Below, one piece after another: positions 48,501 to 58,947 of a stretch of DNA of 64,000 nt. Under the pieces are notes generated by a model, which saw only the letters and a program-made list of their open reading frames with translations, was not told where the DNA came from and did not search any database. The stretch's first letter is position 1; each line of letters begins with the position of its first letter. The translations under genes were made by a program, and so were the position numbers. This stretch comes from Stenopsyche tienmushanensis. Lineage: Eukaryota; Arthropoda; Insecta; Trichoptera; Stenopsychidae. The DNA lies in assembly GCA_008973525.1 (NCBI GenBank), contig WACJ01000328.1, positions 270,309 to 334,308 on the forward strand. Direction: 5' to 3'.

Positions 48501-49840
48501 ATTATAATATATATTCAAAAAGACATTTTTCACTGATATAAAAGTTGTTAAGCTAAACTTTAATATACTAAGATTAAAAAATCGAAAACACATTAAAATG
48601 ATTTTAGATTATTAGTATTATGCAAGTATCATATTTTTTTCGTAACCATGTTTTTTCTGGCAAAACCTTGATCAATTTAATAAAAAAATTAGATTTGTAT
48701 CAAATCTTTATTTATTAAAACGCGGGAATAAAAAAATATTTTTTGCTATGTAACAGTCAAAATAGCAAAATGTAACAATTGATTGGGTATCATAGGCAAT
48801 TTTTAACACTTTTGAGGGGTGAAAAAAGCACTTATAATTTTATAAGAAATTTTAATAAAACCCCGAGTAACGAGCGATTGCAAACTTCTATATTTATATA
48901 CATAATATATGTATAAAGATTTTTAATGATAAAATCACCTTCCTCACTATCATATTTTAAATGGATTTTGTTCACGGTGAAAAAAAAAAACACGTTTAAA
49001 ATGATCGATATAAAGGTGGTAATTCTATTTACAATGATATAATTTACATCTAAGTCTTTTCCTCAACGCGTTACGGTGTTTACAATTGAAACGTAACGCA
49101 TTAATTTGTTAAAAAAATCACAGTAAACATAGCTTTTAGATTCCTCTAAGTATTAGGTGAAATCATTTTAAAAAAACAAACATTTAAATCGAAACCATTA
49201 TAAATAATTTATATACAGTTTAACCTCGGTTTAGCAACGTAATTTGCATTTAAAAAAAACCTATATATTAAACTAGTTTAATTCATGTGGAGTATTGCAT
49301 AATTATCATAAGAACAACATAAAAGTATGTTATATTGCATTTTGCTCAATTAAGGTAAAACTGTATTTTACAGTGGCAAATATACATTTAAAAAAAATCA
49401 AGTAGGCTTTTTACATACATTGAAAAATAAAAATGATATTTATGTATATATTTTTTTCCTAAAATAGTGAATACATATTGCATTTTTCTAATTATAATAT
49501 TGACCGCATTAACTCATACGACTCCTATGATCACACGTTGTAGCCGAAGATTTTTTCCCACCAACTCTACAGCCACTATGTGTAGACGGTTTTTTCTCGG
49601 GCAGTTTTTATGAACTTCAAATAAGATTATGGCATTTTTTTAAATGTAAGAATCAAGTGAATACTCTAAAAATACAGTCTTATTGTCTGACTATTAATTT
49701 GTCATCTGGAATAAAATTGGTTCAGAAGAATTGTATCAGGTGCAGGTAAAGAGCATAAAACAATAGTCTACGTCGAGTTGTGGCGCAGTGAATACCTTGA
49801 AAATTATTTGTGTCCAGTAATTTAATATTATTTTGATAAA
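45600..49840. other. Gene-poor AT-rich region
   Basis: Two related stretches around 45604-45640 and 46448-46600 share TTTTTGTGCGATTT...AGTTATGCG and look like copies of one dispersed repeat. An open frame at 46094-46318 carries an acidic SSEEESDFDSY segment that could be the N-terminal part of a piggyBac transposase, but this is weak. 48050-48350 is less AT-rich with a 69-codon minus-strand frame I do not recognise; it might belong to a 3' UTR. Otherwise nothing seen. Confidence 0.4.
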
Positions 49841-49869
49841 CAAGTCAGTAGTAATTTTAGATTACATTA

Positions 49870-50190
49870 AAAATATGGGCGGGGTGGACACGCCAGATTA
49901 ATACGCATCATCATATTGTTTCATACGAAAGACTGAAAAGGTGGAAGAAGTTATTTTTTGGGGCTATCAATGGTTAGATGAAAGTCCTCATTTTATTTAT
50001 AGTAGATCAGGGAGGAATTATAGAGAAGAAGAAGATAAAGAAGATATGGTGTGTTCAGACCATGAAACTGAAAAAGGATGAAAGCGAACGTTATATTTTT
50101 GCAATACTTGCGAAAGGAAACCAGCGCTTCATTCTGAAGATTGCTTTAACCTTTCAACTGCCAGAGCGTAATGAGCGCGTACAAATGCGA
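49870..50190 (+). mobile_element. piggyBac-superfamily transposase C-terminal remnant
   Basis: From 49875 the plus strand reads KNMGGVDTPD, stop, YASSYCFIRKTEK, then FWGYQW, the conserved NMGGVDxxDQ...Y...RKTKRWWKKLFFW region of piggyBac-like transposases. At about 50065-50160, after a frame change, CSDHETEKG, TLYFCNTCERKPALHSEDCF gives the cysteine-rich C-terminal domain. Stops and frameshifts show it is dead. The catalytic DDD region is not present here. Confidence 0.75.
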
Positions 50191-50299
50191 CTCACCGGTG
50201 AGTTGTTGACATTTAAAAGGTTAAGAAATATTATATATTACATGATTACAAAAATTAATAAACACAATAAAACGCCTAATAAATTTAATAAACGTCCTG

Positions 50300-51459
50300 A
50301 ATAACAAAATACTATTTTTTTTATTCATGAAGCCTCATTCATTTTATTCCATACAAACATTTTTTTAAGAAATACGCAAAAAATGGCTTGCGAGTTGGTG
50401 GGAACTTTTATGAAAAAATCTTGGAGCCAATGGGTTAAAAAAGATTAATCATTTTAATGCACATATTATCCATATTTTTTTACTAAGTTTATTCTACTTT
50501 TTTTCTTAATTATATATGAACTACTTATGTTAAGTTTTTTCTATTATGACAATCATGGCCTGCTTAACCAAATAACCACCATGTTACACAAGTCTGCTGC
50601 GATTTTATCTTGTGTTAAAATTCTTGAAGAACATCTGTGCCATTTCAGATGCTATTATTCTTGTTCTATTGATCAAGACACTACATTATTTAGTTATGGA
50701 ATATTTCCATAGAATATATTTTATAATAAACTATTCTAGAATATCAGCCCCGACAGCACTGTGGATTCAAATCTCACTTGGATTAACCGATTTTTCTAGA
50801 TTGTACTGAGATTAATGCTAATTCATTATTATTAAAAACTTATACACATTAGTGCAAATGTGTATAAAATTTGCTTTTATTTAAGAGACAATATTATTTA
50901 CAACATATAAAAAAGCAAGCTGTAATGCATTTCAAATAGTATCTTTAAATTTGAATATCTCTGGTGTTTTTATATACTTGTAAGTGGTAGTTAAATGGTT
51001 AAATACTACTCGATATTAGCTACAAAATTATAATTGATCATTCATCACTATTTTTAATTAGTTATCTCTTTTTCTCAATGTGAATGAATACAGTATAAAA
51101 TAAAAGAGTTTAGCAAAAAACATTATTTACATATATCTATGAGGAGTTCAATGGTATAGTACACTACTCAACCAAAATATCAAAAATAGTTTTTAACATC
51201 AAATTCTCTTATCCCCCTTTAAATTAAAAATCATATATTTTTAAATTTAAAATATTACACAAAAACATTTAATTACCATTTTCGACATAATTGTTTATGT
51301 AAACCTGAACCCTTCATACGATGAATAAATAAGTAATTTCAAATAAGACGGTGATTAGCAAATCACACGTGTATGTTGCACTGTAGAATTATACTAACTG
51401 AATCTATGAAATAATCAATATATTTACAAAATATAATAAAAATCAATATAGAAGAAAAA
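50300..51459. other. Region downstream of the MIF4G-like gene
   Basis: AT-rich; the part nearest 51459 is expected to hold the 3' UTR of the minus-strand gene. No other gene; small open frames at 50527-50809 show no domain. Confidence 0.4.
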
Positions 51460-54400
51460 TTATCCGTCGTAATCTTTGTCACATCTGTCATCGTGAGTCC
51501 AATAACTTGCTTTTCTCGACACTTCCATTAAATCTCTCTTTGAGCCGCGACTCCCTCGACTGTCTCGTCTGCCAGAGAGTTTTTTCTCACAGTTTAAATC
51601 AACTTTGCTATCCCAACTTTTATTATCATCCGAATCTTTCTGTTTCGAGTTAGGATCTTTCTCGTCCGTTTCCTTTTTATTTCGATAATGCTCCTTTTTA
51701 TTTGAGTCGAAATTTTTTGATTCGCTCCTCTGTCTGCCGCTACTTTTGTTCCATCCCTTTTCATTCTCGTTTGTATCGTCAACTTTCTTTTTCTCCCAAT
51801 ATGACGAATTTGCTTCGCTCGGTTTTTCATAATCGTCACTTAGTTCTTCGAAGTTTTCCGAAGTTCTGCGGTTCTCTTCGGGCATAATCCATTTTTGCGA
51901 ATGTAACTCCTCTACCATAAACTCTCTGCTTTTATTCAACGGAATTTTATTTTCATTGATTTCAGCTTCCAGGCTGTCCTTTTTAAACGAACCGCTTCTT
52001 TCGTCACAAATGTTAATAGAATCTATAGAAGATTCGCTTTCGAATTTAGATTGTCTCCACGAATTTAGATCCAAGCGGCTAGATAAATTTGCGGCTACAA
52101 TTTGATTAGAATCAAATCTTTTATTAATGTTAGATGACGGTTGTTTTTGTGGAGGCGGATAATTCCAATAATCCCCGTTTTCGCTAGAGGCTGAAATATT
52201 TTTTCCAGGATTTTTTGAATCCGCGGACATATTTTTAGGAATATAATTAGGTGGTGGTATAGACGGACAAAATTTTGGGATATCAACAGAGTCTTCTTGT
52301 CCGCTAGAATTTTGATTATAGATCATGGGAGATGATCCAATGTATTGATTTTTGTTTCTTGAGCCAGCACCTAATATAGGTCTAGGTTTTCTTTCATGCA
52401 CTTGACTAGAATTTGAATAATCAATACCAACATCTGCTGGGTATATATCTGTTAAAGATGATGAATGGTAAGAGTCGTGATGCATGTTTTTTTCTTCAAA
52501 AACATCATCTTTGTATTCATCATGGACTACTCTTTTAGATATACTTCTTTCGCCATTACTTGTCACAGAATATTTATCACTTGAATCAGATTTGATAGAA
52601 TTTCGCTTTTCATGTGATTTAACATTATCATATTTTTGATCGTTTAGGGTTTGCGGTAACTTTGATGGATGATTATCTTCAGAATTAGACACTTCATGAG
52701 TAAATCGGCTGGCCCTTGGTTCTGAATCGGATTCATCTACCTGTCTAGCGTAAAAATCTTGCAGATATTTTGGTAAGGTCTGGAACCGATAAAGACATTG
52801 ATCAGCCAATAAAGTTAGCCAAATTCGACAAGAAGGTGATGGAGGATGTCGAGCAATAATTAGTTTTCGCACTGACAATGACACACTATCTAATTTTTCT
52901 GGAACTGATGCATACAGATTTTTTCCATATTGCATGAGCTGCAAAGTAAAACAAATTTATTATAATATCATCACAATCAAGTTAATATATTACAAATATA
53001 TTTAATAATAATTACATGAACATTGAGGGTTCTCAGTGCCAACGATGTACCACATTCTAGTAATCCAATAAAGACTTGAATAATAAGATGAGCTAATTTA
53101 GTCAAATCGTCTGCTTCTAGGAGTTTAGATTCTGATGAGTAAAAAAACAATAAAATTAATTACACATTTACAAACATATAAAATAAAGCAATTTAATTAC
53201 AATGTAATCATTTAACCCTTTGCGGACGTATTAAATTTGGACATGGGTGTTGTACTGGTCTGAATTAATTTCCATTGAAAGAGCAATGATATATAACATA
53301 CAAGATTATGAAGGATACATGAGATTTATCAATTCTTTATTGAACATTAGATGTATGTTTAGACTAGCAGTCCCTAAACTGGGGTACGCGGACCCTTGGG
53401 GGTTCGCGAAGCTATTCCGGCGTCTGTGAAAATATAAAAAAAATTTATCTATACTCGAACAAGATATTTTTGTGGAATTATTTACAGAAAACATTGTAAG
53501 ACGATCTAATTTGACCAAGAAATGTTTTTTTGTTTGAAAAATGAAGTCACAAGGGTTGGGATGGGGTCAAAAAATTTTTGTTCAAGCCTGGAAGAAATTT
53601 TGCTCAAGGAGTCCGCAGACTGAAAAAATATTTTCCATTGTGTGGTATCTTTGAAAGCAGTTTTCAATATGCATTCCTGGTATTCGACTAAACTTCTTTC
53701 GGCGACTTTCTTTTTGCCATTTTGGAGTATTATTTAGGAATATCTTAACAAGCGAGAATGCCTAATTACAGTTAAACCTAATTTGTAAAACCTTTTTTTG
53801 AAATTCTGCGAAGTATTTCTGAAGTTTGTCGATTTCTTCACTTTCAAAAGGTGACTGACTTGTCACGGTGTTTTGCATGGCGAGTGCGAAACTGCATTTT
53901 TTTAATATTGAGTTTCGTTATCTCTGATTTGTCGTGGCAATGTTTTGGTTCGTGATAAGGCCGCTTAAACACTTAGAGCATTCAGAGAAGTTATAAACTG
54001 ATACATGAATGAATAGAGTTAATATTCGTATGGTTCCTTGTTGTGGTGGCTGAGAGCAGACATACGACCACAAAGGGTTAATTAATTTAGATATAAAATC
54101 ATATGGATTTTCTCTATTAACTCCCAAAGGTCCGGGCGAAGATATGTGTACATTTCGTAAGTGTAAGTTTATACATAAAAAAACAAGATGAAGCTCTGAT
54201 TGTGTAATCTAATATATAAAAATTAATCTCTGTTTGTTCGTATGTAACGCACTGCCTTACTGTTCATCAGATTGAGATAAAACTTCGTCACCTTAATGTT
54301 TACATTTGCGGGAATAACATAGGCATAGTAAAAATATTGAATAGATGCACTACGTTGGTGCATATTGATCTGGTGAAATGGAGTTTGGGCTGCAGCGACG

Positions 54401-57400
54401 GGGAGAAAAAGGATGCGGGCGCAATACGGTGGTTAAGTCGGTCTTCGAGACGAGAGCGAGTGTGCATATGTTTATGGATCCCAGCTCTTTGAAGTAATAA
54501 ATCGCATACTGCGTTTCTTTTCAAATAATTATTAAGCACTTATGGCATTGCAACGCATGCTGGGTATTCGCTAGTATTTAATAAAATAGGCTAGTTATGG
54601 GTTAGTCTTGTACATAAAGTAGGGAGGACGGGGCACATAACGTGCCTATGATGTATGCGATGGAGACAAGGCATATACAAACGATTCTCCATGTTTTTCC
54701 GATCAATTGCTGGTTGGGGTTTAATTTTGCGCGACGTTCGTAACGATTAGCCTTATCACACCTTTACAATTTTCATTTAAAAAAATGTATTTACCTGAAT
54801 ATATGTCAGTAAGTAAAGTCGCTGCATTTACAAGATATTGATCAGCACCTTCTAGAGACATCTCCAAACCTAAAATGAAATAAAGTATTATGGTATAGTC
54901 TTATAACATTTGTGCATTCATAAATTTAACACAAACAATATTCCATCCTTAACACTTTGAGACCCGCTGACGCCTTTTGGCGTAAAAATTCCCCAACCGT
55001 TATGAACCGCTGACGCCATTTGGCGTAAAAACGTAGGCCTACAACATCATAAAAAAAATGTTACCGACACTAATATTTCACTATTCGTTGACAGATGTCT
55101 CTACAGATATAAAGGGTATATAAATTTGAGTTTTAAGGTTGAAGAAAGAAAATAAATTTCCTATAAGAATCATATTAGAAGTCGATCCTAAGACAATTTT
55201 AAATTGAAAAGTAGCTCCCAAGACAAAAAGGTTGGACGATCCTGAAGTAAAGGATATATACATATCCAGTGGCGGTCCTTCCATAAAATTGCGAAGTATT
55301 ATCACCCTCATGTAGTAAATAAATTTTAAATGAAATATAAATAACAAGTAGTATTTATAGAAAGAAAAAAAATGTATTTCGTTGGTTTGAGAACCACTGC
55401 TTGAAAGTTGTAAAATGAAGATCACATATCTATACCTTTGATTATGTAGAACATAACCTGAAAATTTTACGTATATACACTCATAGGTTAAAAAGATATG
55501 TAAATTATTATAAAGGTCTTGATTTCTTGCGAAATTTGCCTAAAACGAGCGGCCCCCACAGCATTTTCACACCAAAAAGCGCGGTTCTCAAAGTGTTAAT
55601 TAACGATCGGTTATGCATTGCTTGATGATTCTACGGAATGCATTTTGCAACATCTCAAGTATTTAATGACTCAATGCTTAATCGACAAAACTGTGATTGC
55701 ACTGTGCAAAATTTATAGTGTAAATGCGTTATTTTTCTGTAGAATTCAATTAATTTGTATGGCTTTAATAAAATTCAATTCAAGCCAATGGACATATCTG
55801 AATGAAATTTTTAAGATTTTGATGAATTAAAATGTATGCATATTAATTTGCCAATTTTCAAAAATAATCATATTTCTTTCGATATAAAAACAAGAAAAAA
55901 GTAAACGCATTAAGCTTTCAACTATACCATTGTATTTTTATTGATAAGTCTGCCAAGTCACAAATTTGATCAATGATACTTGAATGATCTATTATGTTAA
56001 GACGACGAGAGCATTGTTTAAGGTTTAATATTACAAATTGATATGTTATCTATATATTTTATTATCATTGTAAATTTTTAATGCACAAATATAAAATCAT
56101 ATGGATTTTCTCTATTAACTCCCAAAGGTCCGGGCGAACATATTTGTGCATCTCGTAAGTGAAAGTTTATACATAAAAAAATGGCAAAAGTGCCGCAAAG
56201 GCGAAACAATTTTTTTTGTTCGCATTCTTCACACACAGCTAATATCACTAGCAACATCTATGTTAAATTTGAATTTAAAATTTGTCACTCAAATGCCTTT
56301 TTTTTTATAAACACATTCGGCGACATGCACACATATATTCGCGCGGACTTCTGGGTGTTAAGATTTACATGTCTAGGATGTATTAACATTTATCAATCGG
56401 CATTATAGAAAATAAAGGGAAAACAAACTTACCTTCAATTTTGTCACGAAGAGCAGAGATGAAGACATGCAGTATTCTTTGTTGGTGCATATGCATGCGT
56501 GAAAAAGATAAAGAACACATCATTTTGGATACTTTGGTAGCCGTATTCGAATCTATCATGGCGGCCGAAGCGATTGCTTCCATGACACCCCTATAAAGTG
56601 AAAAAATATATAAATCAATATACAATAATAGCAAGCAAAGATAATCAATTTTATTTTTTACGGCCTGGAAATTAATAAATAGTGTATTATTTCATTTATC
56701 GTACAATATCAGCGGCGTAATTATTTGTCGCTTGTCAAAATCAAAGCAATTCTATAGATTTGAATCGAATTCATACCTTAAATTGTGTGATTCCGGACAT
56801 ATTTTTGTTATCACTTCTTCGATGTATTTCAGCTTTTGATTTGTTTTTATTCCATCGTCAGATAAAGACAACGCATTTACCTAAAATATAATAGCATAAT
56901 AGGTTTAATCGATGTGAATATTTAATTTATTGTGTAATTATACAATTTAAATCAAAGTTTACTTACTTGTTCTAGAAGAAACGAATATTTTTCATCGATG
57001 TAAAGAACGGATTGAACATTTTCATCTGTGACTATATCATTGTCGTCAAACTGCCCGATATCAGCATAAATGCTGGTATTGTTATTAGATTGCTTCGATG
57101 CATCTTTGGGGTAACCAAGATTTGACTTGACATTCTGACTGCTGTTGGAAATTGGTTTCGTTGAAGATAAGGATGTGGCATGGGATTGATGGTTTGCCAT
57201 TGAAATGTTGCCAATTTTTCTAGCACTGGGATTATTTTGATATGAGTTATAGGAGCTGTTTGAACTTTGAGCATGACTAGGAGGCGGTAACTTCATTCCT
57301 ACGTTAGAGTTTGAAAGAGTAGACTTCAAAGGGGTTTGTTGATCAGACAAATGAGTATTTCCTGTGCCAATGACTTGATTGTCCGACGGAGAATTGCCAG

Positions 57401-57976
57401 GCTTTCTACATTCCTTGTTGCGATTGGCGTAACCACGACCTCTACCGATAGGTGTAGTCTGAAAAGAAAGTACAATGAATCATCACATGACATAAGGAAA
57501 ATTCCGAGAAATCTATTAATGGTTATTTACACTGTTACTAATCCCTCACTCCAATCATAATACACGAGGTACGTTAAACGCGATGCTTAAAAATAATTAA
57601 CAAGAGAACAATCAAAGTTAGAAATCAAACTCTATTTTTTGTTTTCCATACGCGAACTGTCATTCTGTCAACAGAGTAGTTAATATATTTACCTTATAAA
57701 TAACAAATGGGAGGGAATACAACGAGCGATACGTTTACAAGAATGGGCATTTAAACTCTTTTCACTTTTAGTTATAAACAATTGCTGACAAAGAATCGAT
57801 CACAATGAGGAAACTAGGTGTGTAATATAGCATAATTCCGGGTTTATAAATAAGATAATTCTAGGAAGTGTATGAAAAGAAACGCGAATGTTATATGTAC
57901 TAACGCCAAACACTAGCGACGTCGTGTCGTTTTGGCGATAAATTAAAGAGTAAAAGCAGGAGAATGAACTCACCAT
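51460..57976 (-). CDS. MIF4G-like domain protein with long polar C-terminal tail
   Basis: Coding exons 57974-57976 (ATG only), 56967-57458, 56777-56880, 56433-56590, 54795-54869, 53016-53131, 51460-52938; 808 aa, all junctions GT/AG and in phase. Residues 1-165 are low complexity, with GRGRGYANRNK near the start. About 165-400 is an all-helical stretch (CGTSLALRTLNVHLMQYGKN; RHPPSPSCRIWLTLLADQ) whose heat-repeat pattern resembles the MIF4G domain of the MIF4GD/CTIF/PAIP1 type, which binds translation initiation or histone-mRNA factors. The rest is Ser/Asn/Asp/Lys-rich and disordered, ending in GRRDSRGSRGSKRDL. A role in mRNP or translation control is inference. An in-frame ATG upstream at about 58054 could extend the N-terminus. 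Introns 4 and 5 hold transposons. Confidence 0.8.
53216..54077. mobile_element. piggyBac-type non-autonomous element (TTAA target) in the MIF4G-like gene
   Basis: Flanked by TTAA at 53212-53215 and 54078-54081. Left end CCCTTTGCGGACGTAT, right end on the other strand CCCTTTGTGGTCGTAT: 14 of 16 bases match. 862 bp, no transposase frame. It lies in the intron between coding exons 5 and 6 and contains a hAT-like element. Confidence 0.75.
53368..53640. mobile_element. hAT-like element nested in the piggyBac-type MITE
   Basis: Left end CAGTCCCTAAACTGGGGTACGCGGACCCTTGGGGGTTCGCG is the widespread hAT-type terminus. The right side AGTCCGCAGACTGAAAAAATATTTTCCATTG is a decayed match to the usual opposite end. 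No coding capacity; the right limit is approximate. Confidence 0.55.
54082..54190 (+). repeat. 110-bp dispersed repeat, copy 1
   Basis: ATATAAAATCATATGGATTTTCTCTATTAACTCCCAAAGGTCCGGGCGAA onward to TTTATACATAAAAAAA; repeated at about 56088-56182 with few differences. Both copies are in introns of the MIF4G-like gene, same orientation. Confidence 0.75.
54208..54574. mobile_element. Helitron-like non-autonomous element
   Basis: Starts TCTAATATATAAAAATTAATCTCTGTTTGTTCG after an A and ends GCAACGCATGCTGGGTATTCGCTAG before a T, matching the 5'-TC, 3'-CTRR and A/T insertion pattern of Helitrons. The 3' string is one I associate with an insect Helitron family. 367 bp, no coding frame. Confidence 0.55.
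54953..55595. mobile_element. Second TTAA-flanked MITE, with short hairpins
   Basis: TTAA at 54949-54952 and 55596-55599. Terminal inverted repeats CACTTTGAGACCCGC and (reverse) CACTTTGAGAACCGC differ at one base. 643 bp. Near the left end two copies of CCGCTGACGCCxTTTGGCGTAAAAA each form a small hairpin. Lies in intron 4 of the MIF4G-like gene. Target and termini fit the piggyBac superfamily. Confidence 0.75.
56088..56182 (+). repeat. 110-bp dispersed repeat, copy 2
   Basis: Second copy of the repeat at 54082-54190, with shared ATCATATGGATTTTCTCTATTAACTCCCAAAGGTCCGGGCGAA. Confidence 0.75.
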
Positions 57977-58947
57977 GTTTGCCGATGCGCCCCGGCGGGC
58001 CGCATCCCCCCGCGCGTCACAAAATTTCGATAAAACAACATTTTTTACGGCCATTGCATTGGAGACGATTTTGCAAAAGCTCAAATATTGAAATATTTCG
58101 GAATTAAGCTTTTTAGTTTTAATAGTCACTATTCAATTAATAATTTACATAAATATTTAATACTATTAAATTTATACAAAAGTAATTTGCTTTATAAAAT
58201 CGAATTAAAAATATAATATAACGCAAAGCAAACAAATAATTCAATATTTAGTTGTTTTCAAATTAACAATGTTTTTAAATGAAATATAAATGCGTTTCAT
58301 TGATAAAATATTACTAATAATTTATAAATATTAGAAACGCGATTATTTAAATAATTTTATTTAAAATAATATTTTTATAAAGTTTTTGACGCATATGTAA
58401 AAATATTTATTTAAAATACTAATATTTAAAATAACAGTATCATTATAAATGTAATAAATGATTTTAAGCATTGTTAAATACATTTTTATTTTCATTTGCG
58501 AAATAAATATGTGAAAGTAAATTTTAAAAAGCATTTTTTAAAAACAAGTATCTGATGATTGAAGCATATTTCATCAATTAAAATAATTATATATATTTTT
58601 GCGTTGAAGCAATTGATTTTTTTTGTTGTAAATTATATAATTTAATTTTATCTCAATTATGACATTTCAAAAAAATATTAATTTATATGCACAATTTATC
58701 TAGATTTTTTTTTATGGATGTAGATATAAAACAATATTTAAAATTATTATGATAAGAGAATTAGTTGTTATTGGATTTTATCGACGTAGCATTTTCCCTC
58801 TTCGCCGTGAATGGCGTTGAACAGTGCTGCCAACCAAATAATGTTATTTGTATTTGGTTTGTAGTTAGGAAGTTAGAACGCGTCTTGTGTGCGCCTGAAA
58901 GGAGCGTCTTTCAAATCTGTCAAACAGCGGCGAAGAGACGGCCTGAA
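57977..58947. promoter_or_regulatory. Head-to-head intergenic region, candidate bidirectional promoter
   Basis: 971 bp separate the start of the MIF4G-like gene (minus) from that of the UIF-like gene (plus). The left edge is GC-rich (CGCCCCGGCGGGCCGCATCCCCCCGCGCG, 57987-58018) in otherwise AT-rich DNA, probably 5' UTR or core promoter of the minus gene. 58860-58947 is the less AT-rich 5' UTR of the plus gene. Middle is AT-rich. No TATA module like those of the SPH genes. Confidence 0.45.
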
